Shown piece by piece: positions 1-10,553 of a stretch of 64,000 bases of DNA. The notes beneath the pieces were generated by a model. It saw nothing but the letters and a program-made list of their open reading frames with translations. It had not been told where the DNA came from and searched no databases. The DNA comes from Crocodylus rhombifer (taxonomy: Eukaryota; Chordata; Crocodylia; Crocodylidae). A program made the translations under genes and the position numbers. How positions within the stretch are numbered: position 1 is the first letter of the stretch; each line of letters opens with the position of its first letter. The stretch spans positions 124,001-188,000 of the forward strand of contig JAVSML010001156.1 in assembly GCA_038503035.1 (NCBI GenBank), in the 5' to 3' direction.

Positions 1-892
1 TTTGATTTCAGTACATAATTGATTATCTATTCTTCATTATACAGGTGCTATACTTATATTTTGCATGTCCAAAAATCCAACTGCATGCAAAAAAAAGAAA
101 GGATTGGGCCCAAAGGCTATATATGTTGTATTATCATCAAATTAAACATATACAGTAGGAGGTAACATATGGATTTTCTTTTTGTTTTGGTTTGATACAG
201 TGTCATACTGCTGTGCCTACAGGTTCATAATAAAGTCACCCTTCACTTAAAGAGAATGGAAGGGTACAGTGTATCATTTGGTAGGCCAGGATTGTCCAGT
301 GTTGCTAAACCATTCTTCAGTAACTTTCACTGGTATCCACAGTGCAGAGAGAATAGGAACACTGAAGAATAGGTTTATTCTAGAAGAATGATAAAATACA
401 CATCAGACTAAACTCTGTCCTTACACTTATACTGTCATATTCATTCCAGAGCTGCTGTGTGTGAATAGCATTTGACTTAACACATTTTCAAAAGGAGAGG
501 ATAGATGACAATGTTTGAACTGCTATGTCTGAGAAACCATTACAAACTGTACTCTGTAGCTGAATCTTCTACCCTATGACTCTTGAGAACTATAGGAAAA
601 TAGGATAACTCCCCCCAAATGGAGCCACTGAAACTGTACTAAACTTGGCTTTCATCAGCGGTGGCATATCCTACACCCTTCTAACTTCCATAAAGCTTCG
701 TGTGTGACAGCTGCCACAATGTCCTCTTCCAGTTCTTGAGGACTTACAGTCTGATTCATATACCTTTTTAATATGACTTTTGCTCCATTCTTGTTATGTC
801 AAGGGTTTACAGAAACTACAAGATAAACTAATTTAAAGCAGATATTTTAAAAAAACCAAAACTTAGTTTCTATTTAAGCATCAAATATATAA
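1..892. other. AT-rich non-coding DNA, nothing recognised
   Basis: No open frame with recognisable homology, no inverted repeat with target duplications and no microsatellite was seen. The frames have many stops. This is probably unique or very old intergenic or intronic sequence. Confidence 0.5.
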
Positions 893-1034
893 GCAGATTT
901 TCAAAAGAATATGGCATACTGGGTGTTGAATGTTCTTGAAAATCTGCCTTATATTTGGGTCTTAACTAGCAGGTAAGTTCCTTAAAAACCTAGCCCTCAT
1001 TGAGGGTGCAAAGCTCTTTTGAAAATCTGACCAA
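893..1034. repeat. Palindromic MITE-like repeat (ATTTTCAAAAG type)
   Basis: GCAGATTTTCAAAAGAA at 893-909 is matched in inverted orientation by TTCTTGAAAATCTGC ending at 947, and a third inverted arm, CTTTTGAAAATCTGACC, lies near 1016-1034. Arms of this type (a GCTGAGATTTTCAAA-like end) are common at the ends of short palindromic repeats in turtles, crocodilians and birds. No clear target duplication was found. The family name cannot be given from sequence alone. Confidence 0.4.
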
Positions 1035-2317
1035 AAGTGACTATAGACAGGATATAGTGGAAGGAACTCTACACAAAGGCCTGGTAAAGTAAAAAAAAAC
1101 TGGGGGGGGAAAAGGTTAAGTAGCATTTTCCTTACATCCCTTGCAATGGTGTCCATCACTTGAAACAATAGTAAATTGCAAAAGGTGAGAATCAATTAGG
1201 CAAAGATGTTCTTTTTTGAATTGACTGTGTCCCATTAGGAACTTTAAATGCATTTAACCTCATATTAGTTTCCATGCTAGTTCTAGTTCTGTAAATACTA
1301 AATGGCTAACTAGCAGATTTCCTATGGGCAGTAATACCTTGATGGAAGAACCTGGCTCTTTGTAGTGTGTTTCTTTTCAGTGGATGCATGTGACTAGTAA
1401 TTAAAAAATTGTGTGTCAGGCCCCAAAATGTCATGATGTCTCATAGAGAATCATAAAGAACTAAGAACAGAAGGGACCATGAGAGGTCACCAAGTCCAAC
1501 CCCCTGCCTGTGGGCAGGGTCATCCCTATCCAAAGCATCCCATGCAAATCCACTGTCTAAACTCTGAGCAAAATTACAGCCTCATTCCTGATACATTACA
1601 AGACATAACATCCTAGTCTGCCACAGATAAGGCAGGAGAACCATGTCAGCCAAAATCCTGCTGCTGCAAAGATTATTAAAAATATGCTCAAGAGATTCCA
1701 GGAAGATGGCCATGCCCCCAGCTACAGATGAAGGCAAAAAAAAAACATAGGCTACCCAGTCAGGCCCCAAACATGGCAATTGGTCTGACTCTGAACAGTG
1801 GGGCAAGCCTCTCCAGCCAGGAATCGCCAAGTTCAAGTCCAGCAGGACCATAGATACAACCCACTCAAAATCCCTACCCTTAGCTGCAGACAATACCCAA
1901 TGCCTCTGAGGAAGGCTTAACACCCTGATATAGCAGCTGGAGGGGGAAAAATTCCCTCCTGGCCCCATGTGGCAACCAACAAAGCCCAAAAACATGGGAA
2001 ATACCCATAGTAGGGCATAGGTATAGCTATTCCTAAATTATCCCAGACCAGTGCTTGCCAAACATCTTTTTCAACACCTTCAGTGATGGAGATTCAAAAA
2101 CTTCCCTAGGCAGTCTGGTCCACTACCTTACTGTTCTAACCATGGAGAAGTTTTTTTTTTTCCTGATGTCCAATTTGTACCTACTTTGTTGCAACTTCAG
2201 GCCATTAGTCCATGTCCTACCCTCTGCAGCAAGAGAGAAAATACGTTTTCCCTCTTCTTTATGACAGCCCTTCTTGTATCTGATAACTGCTATGGTGTCC
2301 CCTCTTAAGTGCCTTTT

Positions 2318-2611
2318 CTACAAGCTGAACATGCCTACTTCCTTCATGCTCTTCTCATATGACTTGACTTCCAAATTCTTTATCATTTTTGTCACCCACC
2401 TCTGAACCCTCTCTAACTTCTCCGTGTCCTTTTTAAAATGTAGAGCCCAAAACTTTCTACAATACTCTAGATGAGGCCTATTGTGTCTGTGATCTACTAC
2501 GACTCCCAGACTCTTCTCCACAATACTGCCATCCAGCCAGGTATCCCCCTTTTTTGTATTTGTATTTTTGATTATTCCTCCTGAGGTGTAGCACCTTGCA
2601 TTTGTCAGCAT
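2318..2611 (-). pseudogene. CR1 ORF2 fragment, RT C-terminal part
   Basis: This 97-residue open stretch on the minus strand belongs to the CR1 copy at 1440-4265. Residues about 33-42 read KSLGVVVDHR, matching the CR1 'DLGVLVD' block, and the stretch then jumps to RPHLEYCRKFWALHFKKD and LERVQRWVTKMIK, the conserved C-terminal region of CR1 ORF2 that also appears at 58280-58390 in this window. The jump means an internal deletion between the two blocks. It is a broken retrotransposon remnant, not a host gene. Confidence 0.75.
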
Positions 2612-3161
2612 TGAACTTCATCCTGTTAATGCCAGTTCAGGTTTCCAACCTGCTGATATTCTTCTGAATTGATTTCCCATCCTCCAATGTGTTCACCATC
2701 CTTCCCAGTTTGTCTTTATTTTAACATCCCAGATCATTAATAAACACAATGAACAGCACTGGGCCAAAGACAAACCCCTGTGGGACTCCAGTCAGAACCT
2801 CCTGCCATTCTGACACAGATCTATTTATAATTTATAACCCTTTGCTTGGAGCTATTGAGCCAGCTGTATATCCACCTACTAGTAGTATGTCTAGCCCACA
2901 TTTCTCCAATTTGTTTACGAGAAGGTCCTGTGGGACTTTGTCAAAAGCCTGTTGAAATCCAGATACACTACATCTACAGAATTTCCTTCATCCACCAAGT
3001 AGTTATTTCTTAAAGAAGGAGATCAAGTTTGTTTGACATGATTTGCTCTTAGTAAATCTATTTTGGGTGCTTGTGATCAAACTCTTCTCCTCCTCTTCGC
3101 ATCCTTCACCAGTTCTTCCCTATTTGTTAGGACAAAATTTAAGATAGATGATCACTTAGTT

Positions 3162-3480
3162 CAGCGGTTCCCAAACTCTAACAAATTGAGTACCACCAAT
3201 TTAAAACAATACAACCTTAAGTACCACCAGCACCAACCTTAAGTACCACTTGCACCCCTACATGTCATATAAAGTAATTATAATAAATCTGTTAACCCTA
3301 GGTGGAGGGAGAAAATATTATTTGTGGGGCTGAATAAAACTTAAAATTAGAAGATACTTACTTCTGCTGTGTTGCTACACAGACACTGCCCTGCAGATAA
3401 GTGGGCGGGGGGGAAGGGCATGGGGGGGCGAGGAAGATTGAGGCCCCCACAGTGAGGGTAGGAGTGGGGCAGTAGCTTGT
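3162..3480. mobile_element. hAT-like DNA transposon fragment inside CR1
   Basis: The left end CAGCGGTTCCCAAACTCT at 3162 matches the common hAT terminal type (CAGYGGTTCYCAAAC). It interrupts the flanking minus-strand CR1 sequence, which resumes at about 3480-3540. The 8 bases before it (3154-3161) are ACTTAGTT. I did not find a matching right terminus or second copy of the target site, so the right limit is only where CR1 similarity resumes. A G-rich tract at 3403-3428 lies inside it. Confidence 0.5.
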
Positions 3481-4265
3481 GGATCATTTTGTCACCTCCT
3501 TGGGGAGTGCCTCATCAACTTTCTCTTCCTTTCTTGGTAGCCTATAATAAATCCTCACCATTATATCAGTGTTGTATCTTTCATGTTTTACCTTCACTCA
3601 AATGCATTCTGTTCTGCTATCTTCTTCTCCTGAACCAGGAAACAAGTGTATGCATTTTTGACATACAAAGTGACACCTCACCAAGTCTGTCCTTCCAAAA
3701 GACAGTGTAGCCCTCAATGTTGACATTCTAGTGATGAGAGATACCCCGTCAGGTCTTTCTGATACCAGGCAGATCATACTTCCTTTCACAGACTGAGGCT
3801 TCCTTCTCATTCTATTTATTCCTCATTCTTCTCACATTTGTATAATACATTGGACATATTTTGCACTTCAACCTACTTATATACTGGTTGCTGTCCTGTA
3901 GGTCCTTGGTTCTTTCTCAGAGTTGAGTTGCTTTTTCCAGTCTTCCCCCCTCTGGATAGTTTGTTTTTTGCTGTAGGGTTTTGTTCACAATCCCCCATGG
4001 AACCTAGTTTAAAACCTTCCTTACTGGGTTGGCTATTTTTTCTCAAAATTGTTCAGAAATGCTGTTCCAACTTATTCAGATCTTTTCCGATTTCTTAAAA
4101 ACAAGTTCTTAGAAAATCAGCTCAACTTCATTTTCAACAATATCACAGGGTCCAGCAGCATGTGTTTCCATCAAATTTTCTCTGGCCATCTCTGCAAGTT
4201 TACCTTTTCCTCATGTTAACTTAACTCCTCTAGCTCTACCTAGTCTCTGCACTTCCCCCTCCAGT

Positions 4266-5537
4266 TTGTGTATGGGATACCTGTTAACTTAACTATGGAG
4301 GGCATTGCACTTCTTATGTGAAGAATAATCAAAGTCTAATCATTTGGCATTAAAGGTAAGTTGCAAAGAAAGAAGGAAGGGTTGGTGCCTTTTTATGCTT
4401 TTAAAAATTATTCATAAATAATGCTAGAGGGGGCTTAGTTTTATTTTGTTACCAAAAAGTGTTTTTCCCCCCCAGCTTCTTTTATTTAATTCTTCTGTAC
4501 TCCACTTTTTCTAAATGCTTATAGTTTTTTCCAAGATGGTAAGTGAAAATTGTTATTAAATCATACGGAAAGTGATTTTTATTCATACTGATTAAATCAA
4601 CATTTTCAACATTAGTGATATTTTAAATACCCATTTAATTTCAATGCCTAAGAAATATCTGTGAGGACAGATGGGTCCTTACATCTTTAAACAAGGGTCA
4701 AGAAAAATCAAAATTTATACATGAAACCCTCAAAGAGTCTTCCAGCAAAACCACTGAAGGTCATACTTGATGCGGTTGATATTTCTTAAGTATAAACAAA
4801 CATAATGTATGTACAAAAGTCTCCTTTATTAAAGACACAAAAGAAAGTACACACCATTTTTTCCCACTTAGGAAATTACCTTTAAATGTAAGACTGCTAC
4901 AATTTCCTCTTATTAACACACTGATAAGATAAAACAATTTATAGAGATGGGAATCTCACTGAATTTGCAATTACTACTAATTTGTCTTAGGAAACCTAAC
5001 ATTTTCCAATAAACTATTGTCTAGAGGGGAGAAGGATTGTTTCAGTTTCCTTATTCTAACAATAGCCTCAAGGCCAAAAAAGAAGCATTGATACTGAAAA
5101 ATAATATTTTATTTCTTTCCTGTCCTGAAAGGTGATATGTGTTAGAACTAATGCCCCCTGGCATCAGAGTGTGTTGGAATGTACTGTTTTACCATGGGTC
5201 AGTGATCTTAAAGCTTTCTTAAAGTGGGTGCAAATGTCAGCCCATTAAGTAATGAACACCAGAGAGGTTTGTTCCCTGTAGGACCAGTCTAAAATATGTA
5301 TAAGACCACTAGCCCTTTCTGACTGAAAATAGGCTCAGAGTTTATTTATTTCACGCAACAGCAGTTTCTTCTGAAAAATAAAAAGTAATATAGGAAAGAT
5401 CATGAGAAAGTGCATGGCAGGAATGTGGCAGAGCTTAGCAGAGTGGGCAGAATGATTCAGGTGCATTCATCTGAATGAACACCACAAACCTGCTGAAATC
5501 CTTGCAGAAAGGGAAAGAAGCATCATGACTACTCAGT
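4266..5537. other. AT-rich non-coding DNA, nothing recognised
   Basis: No reading frame with homology, no clear repeat end and no RNA gene was recognised in this stretch. Confidence 0.45.
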
Positions 5538-5794
5538 CGGTGCATCTACCCAACACGCTAACAGTGCAGTAGCCTAATCATACTGCAGAGTTGTGCATCA
5601 CAGGACTAACAGGGCTAATACGCTCTTGCACAGTATTACTAGGCTACTGCACAGTAACAGCACTTAGAAGGTGCTCACTGGCACTACTGCGCAGTAACTC
5701 TGTTTCCTGCGCATTTATTTTAGTACTTGATTATACAAGTACTAAATGAAATGTGCAGTAAGCACTGCGCATTAACAAACATGTAAGTGCACCC
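5538..5794. mobile_element. MITE, GGGTGCATCTAC-type, 257 bp (copy A)
   Basis: The element starts CGGTGCATCTAC and ends GTAAGTGCACCC, imperfect terminal inverted repeats of a GGGTG...CACCC family seen nine times in this window. It is flanked by AGT on both sides (5535-5537 and 5795-5797), a 3-bp target duplication. The interior is full of short ACTGCGCAGTA/TACTGCACAGTA palindromes. It encodes nothing. A 3-bp duplication with GGG ends fits a PIF/Harbinger-like origin; the published crocodilian MITE Chompy is the likely relative, but this was not confirmed. Confidence 0.75.
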
Positions 5795-5815
5795 AGTGAG
5801 TATGTATTTGCAAAT

Positions 5816-6109
5816 TTGCAGGAGCGGCAGAAACAGTGTGCCATGAACCAAATCAAGAATACAAAACCACCCACTCCACATAGACATATGTGCCCAAGTT
5901 GCAACAGAGTCTGGCAATTCTGGATCAGCCTCATCTGCCATCTTCAGACCCACAGGACAGACAGTCATGGAAGACAAACATCCTTAACTGCAAGGGACTG
6001 CCGAAGAAGAAGCACAACATTATGGCCCAGAAGGATTTGCAGAACTGTGTTAAAAAGCTCTGAATGTGTTAGGAGATCAAGCCAAACAATGCCATGTGAC
6101 TTTAAGTGA
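5816..6109 (+). pseudogene. 3' end of a second non-LTR element (zinc finger end of RT protein)
   Basis: The translation contains CPSCNRVWQFWISLICHLQTH at about residues 27-47, a C-x2-C-x12-H-x3-H finger. This type ends the endonuclease/reverse-transcriptase protein of a non-LTR family found in many reptiles and fish (similar ends read CxxCxRxCxSRIGLxSHxR). The preceding residues (QNTKPPTP-like) match the translation near 63900-63990, so both are copies of one family, on the same strand. Only the last 50 or so coding residues plus 3' untranslated sequence survive; the upstream part is absent. The open frame after residue 60 is probably not coding. Confidence 0.65.
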
Positions 6110-6204
6110 CCAGCCATCCATAATGAATAATTATGAATGCTCTAAGCAGTAGTCAAAGTAAATGGTTTCTAAGTAATCCACAGGCTGAGATATGTTCACC
6201 TAGG

Positions 6205-6310
6205 CTCTGATCCAACTCCAGCTGACTTTGCTGACAGTTGGATCAGGCCCTGTTCCAAAGCCCATTGACATTAATGGGAGTCTTTCAAGTGATTTCAGTG
6301 GGCATTGAAC
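6205..6310. repeat. Old palindromic 'CTGATCCA...CCCATTGA' repeat
   Basis: GATCCAACTCCAGCTG and its near reverse complement CAGTTGGATCAGGCC face each other, followed by CCCATTGACATTAATGGGA. This is the pattern of a very abundant palindromic repeat of turtles, crocodilians and birds. Related sites lie at about 15000, 28150, 47394 and 59770. The family name cannot be assigned without a library. Confidence 0.4.
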
Positions 6311-8124
6311 TTAGCTCTTTTTGAACAATTGAAACACTTTATAAAAGCTGAATTTCATACGTGAATAACTCAGGAGCAGAAGGAGAGACTAAATTAGTCA
6401 AATAAATCATTTGCTGCAAATAATTTACCCTAAATCTAGTGCTTAACTAATTTCCCACCGAACTGCTGTATAATATCTGCAAATGTAAACTGTAAACTTA
6501 GTGAAGGAAAACTGAATTCCAGCATTCCATGAAGCTCTCGTTTTGACGGTTTTATATGCTACATATACCATATTCATGCATAAAACAGCTGTTTAACATA
6601 TGAGGACTTTACTACTTAGTTTACTTCTGCCATTTTTCCATTAATAAATTCACTGTATATACAGGTTTAAGAACACAGTTAAACAGACCCAAATGTTCTA
6701 AATCTTTGCTCAGTTCATTAATAAATAATATACCTTGGTAATTAAGGAGAGAAAATATATCATTTATCTTTATACGTTAGTTACTCTTCCTGAAAGATGG
6801 AAGAACGGGTTGATGTCAGGCAAGCTCACGGGCTAGTTAGTATTCAGGAAGAAAGTAGCAAAAGCTTGTAAACTTCAGCCTGATTTGCAGTCTGTGAAAA
6901 CTGTTGAGTCTAAAAAGAGTTTCAAGGAAATTCCAAGAAAAATTCCAAGAAAATAATTAAAGGTGCGCCTTTTTTCATTGGGGTCTTTGATACTGTTTCT
7001 CTCACTAATTGTTCCTCCTGTCCATACAAAGTCCATTTCCAAAGATATAAATGTATACCCTAAAATTCTCTAAACTACTAAGCACTTGCCCCATGAAAAT
7101 TAAAGCTCTTTACAGTGCCTCAGAGTGAATACCCTAAAACTGAAGCATTCAAAAAGTCAAGGTGATAAAATAGCAGCTTTCAGATTCAGTTTTAAACCGG
7201 ATCCTAACAGCCAAGTTTTGTAAAGAGCAGAGTCTGTGAAGTTTATCAAGCCTGCATAGACACGCTTGCTGTCTCCACTTATAATCAATGGCAAGCTGTG
7301 TGCTCCAGGTCTCCTCATTGTGGGGATGACAAACAGACGAGTTCCCACACTTGTATTCACTTGAGTTCCTTTTGGCAATTTTAGATGAATTCAGAGGTCA
7401 CTGGAAAGTGAACCCTGACAGGACGGAATGCTTAAATTACAAGGAAAAAAGCAAACAAACTTGACCTCTACTCCTCATGATGGGTCTGCAATGTAAAAAA
7501 AAAAAAAGAAAGAAAGAAAAAGAAAGAGGAAATTACTGAAAAGGCCTAAAGTTAAAGGATTCTTGTTGTGAACCTTAGAAGTAATGTGTGCTTTGTAAAA
7601 CACTGAGTGAGAGAGAGATTTCCAATGAGATGTTCAGATATATTGTTTCATTGTCTCCTCCAAACATATGTGGATTCCGAAAAGGGGGTGTGAGCATTCC
7701 AATTTCTTTTCACAAAGGTAATTTTTTAGTGGAAAATGTTCCATCACTGATTGCAAATGTAGTTGGTTTTGGCAAGAATGAAAGAAATGACCTATGACAT
7801 GACCTGCTAGCTCAGTGAGGTCATTTTTTTTCTTCTCATACAAAAGATAAGAGGCTGAGGAACTGACTGCTTACAAAGTGTTCTGGCAAACAGACAAATT
7901 AGGACAGCCTGGACTCCAGCACAGATCATGCAAGGTATCAGAAATGAAGATAAGCGAAAGCTAGAAATATTTGGAAGAGGAGGCTAACTATAAGCTCTCA
8001 CTCCCACTTGAAACAACTGTATTGCAGTGGAATAGCGCTGGACAAAAATGGCCTGCCTGGCTTCAGGTTTCAAACCTGTATTTGTATTAACTTTGAGACA
8101 GCAAAAAGGTAGAAAGAAAAATCA
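6311..8124. other. Non-coding DNA with one A-rich simple repeat
   Basis: No gene was recognised. The only notable feature is an A-rich simple repeat at 7495-7530 (an A run followed by AAAG units). Short open frames here show no family resemblance. Confidence 0.45.
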
Positions 8125-8215
8125 GTAGATTGAATGCTGGACTGGAACTATGAACAGGAGGTCTAGATTTGACTCTTCCATTTACCACAGACATCCCATG
8201 AGACCTTGGCTAAGA
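8125..8215 (+). repeat. Possible MIR-like CORE-SINE fragment
   Basis: The stretch contains AGGTCTAGATTTGACTC followed by CCATTTACCACAGAC and GAGACCTTGGCTAAG. The order matches the MIR/CORE-SINE layout of a B-box-like GGTTCRAATC element followed by the core ending in TGTGACCTTGGGCAAG. It is heavily diverged, so the assignment is tentative. Confidence 0.4.
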
Positions 8216-8559
8216 GGGTTGATCCACTAAACTTAGGGTGTGGACAAACATAACACTTAAATGGTTTCAAAAGCTGTTTAAACTGCAAGTGTCCAGACAT
8301 ACAAATCAATTTAGAATAGTTGAAACCTCATGGAATGCTGCAAAAGAATATCTGGATAATGACGTGTTATTTTGAAACGGTCCTCCTTGAACCAGGGCAG
8401 TGTTATGTGCAGATATCAAGCTTACTATGATTAGTGTCTGCTTAGTCCTCCAGGCATCCCATGCAGCACTGATCCTAAACCCTCTCCTCCAATCCCTGCA
8501 CAGCAACTGGCTGCTCTGGTACAAAGCCAGAACTCTACTGCCCCAACTTATATTGCTTG

Positions 8560-9876
8560 CACTTGACCTAGTCTGAGCTGTCCCAGGCTGTGTTGGGTTG
8601 GGGGAGGCTGGTCCTGTGCGGAAAGGTGTTATCCTTGCTTCCGGGTGCTCTGAGGAGCTGGCCAATGTCTCTGCAGCTTTAAACAGCACTTGTCCCCAAG
8701 CCACTGGCCAACTGCATTCATTCCTGGCAACTGGCATAGAGACCTTAGAGAACTGGGCAGCCCTTTAGGAACCCAGCACTACCCTCTGCCCACCTGCCTA
8801 CCCCATATTTCCACTCCAAATCATCCTGGGATGCCCCAAAGCTTGGTTAGTTATCACAAATGGAATAAAATCAATCAACAGCCTGGAGGAAAATGCTGTT
8901 TCAAAATGGTGGAGACTTTGTGCATCCCCCAGCACAGGGTCAGCAACATTTTGGGACAGATTCCAAAAACACCCCAGCTTCAACCTACACCTTGCCTTGA
9001 TGTGCCAGGGGCAGATGGCAGGGGAGCCATGATGGGCCTGATTCTTGCTGCTGGTAGGGGGTGCACACGTGCCTCTGGGCAGACAGTGGGGGAAGGGCCA
9101 GGGTTGCACTGCCCTGGCCCCTTCCCTACCATGTGCCCCAAAGTGTATGTGAAGCTGCTGCTGATCATGGAGCCCAGGCTGCTTGCAGCAGGCAGGCTCA
9201 AGCAGCTGCACTGGGGTCTGAAGCCCTGGCCCAGCTTTGTGGCCAGTGGCAGCTGCCTGTGCACCTCAGGGCACATGGCAGAGAAAGGGCCAGGGCAGCA
9301 CAACCCCTGCCCCTCCCTCACCATCCATCAAGAGGCACACATACGCCTGCCACCAGCAATAAGCTGGGGCTCCACAGACCTCGGTGCAGTGACTGACAGC
9401 CTCCTGGCTGCCTGCCACACCTAGCCCAGGCTCTGGGCAGGTCCCTGCTGTCCACCACAAGCATGGGCTGCTTGCAACAGATGGCAAGGAGGCTGCAAAC
9501 AGCTGCACCAAGGTCTGTGGAGCCCTGGCTTATTGCTGGCGGTGGGTGCACATGCACCTCTGGGCAGATGGCAGGGAAGGGGCCAGTGTTATCCCTTGTT
9601 GGCCCCTTCCCTGCTATGTGCCCTAAAGTGCTCATGTAGCTGCCACCAGGCATGAAGCCAGCCCAGGGCTCCAGACCCTAGTGTACTGGTTGCTCCAGAC
9701 CCTGGTGCTGCCTGCCCCAGCTGGCCTGAGCTCTGGGTAGGCCCCTGCTGCCTGCTGTGGAACTTGGGCTGCCTGCAGCAGGGCTTGCAGCCTCCCCATT
9801 GCCTGCTGCAAGCAGCCCAGGCTCTGTGGCCAGCAGCAGCTGCCCAGAGCCTAGGCCAACTGTGGCAAGCTGAGCA
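8560..9876. repeat. GC-rich diverged repeat block, open in several frames
   Basis: This CTGCC/GGCCC-rich block contains diverged copies, in both orientations, of a unit around GGGCAGATGGCAGGGAAGG (near 9070, 9265 and 9560) and its complement CCCTTCCCTACCATGTGCCC (near 9120 and 9600). It carries overlapping open frames on both strands, the longest at 8690-9424 (244 codons). Frames open on both strands with repeated low-complexity peptide content reflect the scarcity of AT-rich stop codons, not genes. It abuts a CR1 3' end at 9880. Confidence 0.55.
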
Positions 9877-9879
9877 AAA

Positions 9880-10140
9880 TGGACACAAGTTATTAGAGAG
9901 TAGATTTAGATTAGACAACCACAAGAACTACTCCACAGTTAGGGCGGCTAGGAGCTGGAACCAACTTCCGAGGGAAGTGGTGCTGGCTCCTACCCTGGGG
10001 ATCTTTAAGAAGAGGCTTGATGACTACCTGGCTGGACTCATTTGAGTCCAGTCTTTTCTCCCACCCAGGCGGGGGGTCGGACTTGAAGATCTACAAGGTC
10101 CCTTCCAACCCTACTTCTGTGATTCTATGATTCTATGAAA
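9880..10140 (+). mobile_element. CR1 LINE, 5'-truncated 3' end
   Basis: The translation reads NGHKLLESRFRLD, then SWNQLPREVVLAPTLGIFKKRLDDYLAGLI and a stop at 10043-10045, the C-terminus of CR1 ORF2. It is followed by a CR1 3' untranslated region (GGGGGTCGGACTTGAAGATC, then AAGGTCCCTTCCAACCC) and two ATTCTATG octamers at the 3' end. About 55 codons remain and they are intact. The 3' untranslated sequence closely resembles the minus-strand fragment at 45003-45207, so the two are the same subfamily. Confidence 0.9.
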
Positions 10141-10161
10141 ATGATGCTCTGGTATGCATGC

Positions 10162-10545
10162 CAGGGATTGCCAACCCCTGGCCCAAAAGATCCTGCTCCG
10201 CAGGGGCCCAGAAGCAAGGGTCTAGGCACATTCCCATCTAGCCACCCCTAGGAAAAGTTTTCTTAAGGCGGTAGCTTGAGATGGAGACCTTGGCCATCTC
10301 CAGGGTCACCCAGCCCTCAAAGAAGGGAGAAGCAGAGGTTCAGGTAGCTCCAAACAACTAGCCACCTCCTCATCCCTAAATCAGCCTGTGATGCACTGAA
10401 TCCAGGTGCATTATCAGGAATTGAAACAAATTGATGAGTGGCTTGGGAGTAAGTGCTCTGAAAAAGCAATGAAAGCTCTGCCATCCCCAAAGCACCTAGT
10501 TCAGGAACTCAGAATCTCGGGGTCTAGATAAGCCCCTCCCCCAGC
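10162..10545. mobile_element. Candidate hAT-like element between ATGCATGC direct repeats
   Basis: The sequence starts CAGGGATTGCCAACCCCTGG, a hAT-type end, and is flanked by ATGCATGC at 10154-10161 and 10546-10553, an exact 8-bp direct repeat. The right end (CCCCTCCCCCAGC) is not a clean inverse of the left. The flanking octamer is itself palindromic and short-period, so chance is a real alternative. It begins 20 bp after the CR1 end. Confidence 0.4.
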
Positions 10546-10553
10546 ATGCATGC

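Larger units (their letters stand above)
1440..4265 (-). mobile_element. Decayed CR1 (L3-like) LINE copy, interrupted
   Basis: Read on the minus strand this is a CR1 retrotransposon running right to left. Its 3' end lies at about 1440-1560, where the reverse complement gives the usual CR1 tail (GGACTTGGTGACCTC, then a degenerate CTATGAG octamer). A long CR1-type 3' untranslated segment fills about 1560-2050, the reverse-transcriptase C-terminal part about 2055-2620, and the central RT about 2700-3125. Beyond a hAT-like insertion at about 3162-3480, the endonuclease region follows: around 3620-3800 a broken minus-strand reading shows a 'DL-GI-(E)T--G-SH---NV-IEGY-VFWKDRLG' pattern, the CR1 endonuclease core. 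Several stops and frameshifts make it a dead copy. The 5' limit near 4265 is approximate. Confidence 0.8.

Noticed and set aside
5816..6109. Possible host zinc-finger gene exon
   Set aside because: There is a single finger only, and the same flanking residues recur at 63900-63990 after a reverse transcriptase, so it is the retrotransposon's C-terminal finger.
8690..9424. 244-codon open frame on the plus strand
   Set aside because: It overlaps open frames on the opposite strand, is built from diverged GC-rich repeat units and resembles no protein family, so it is treated as repeat, not a gene.
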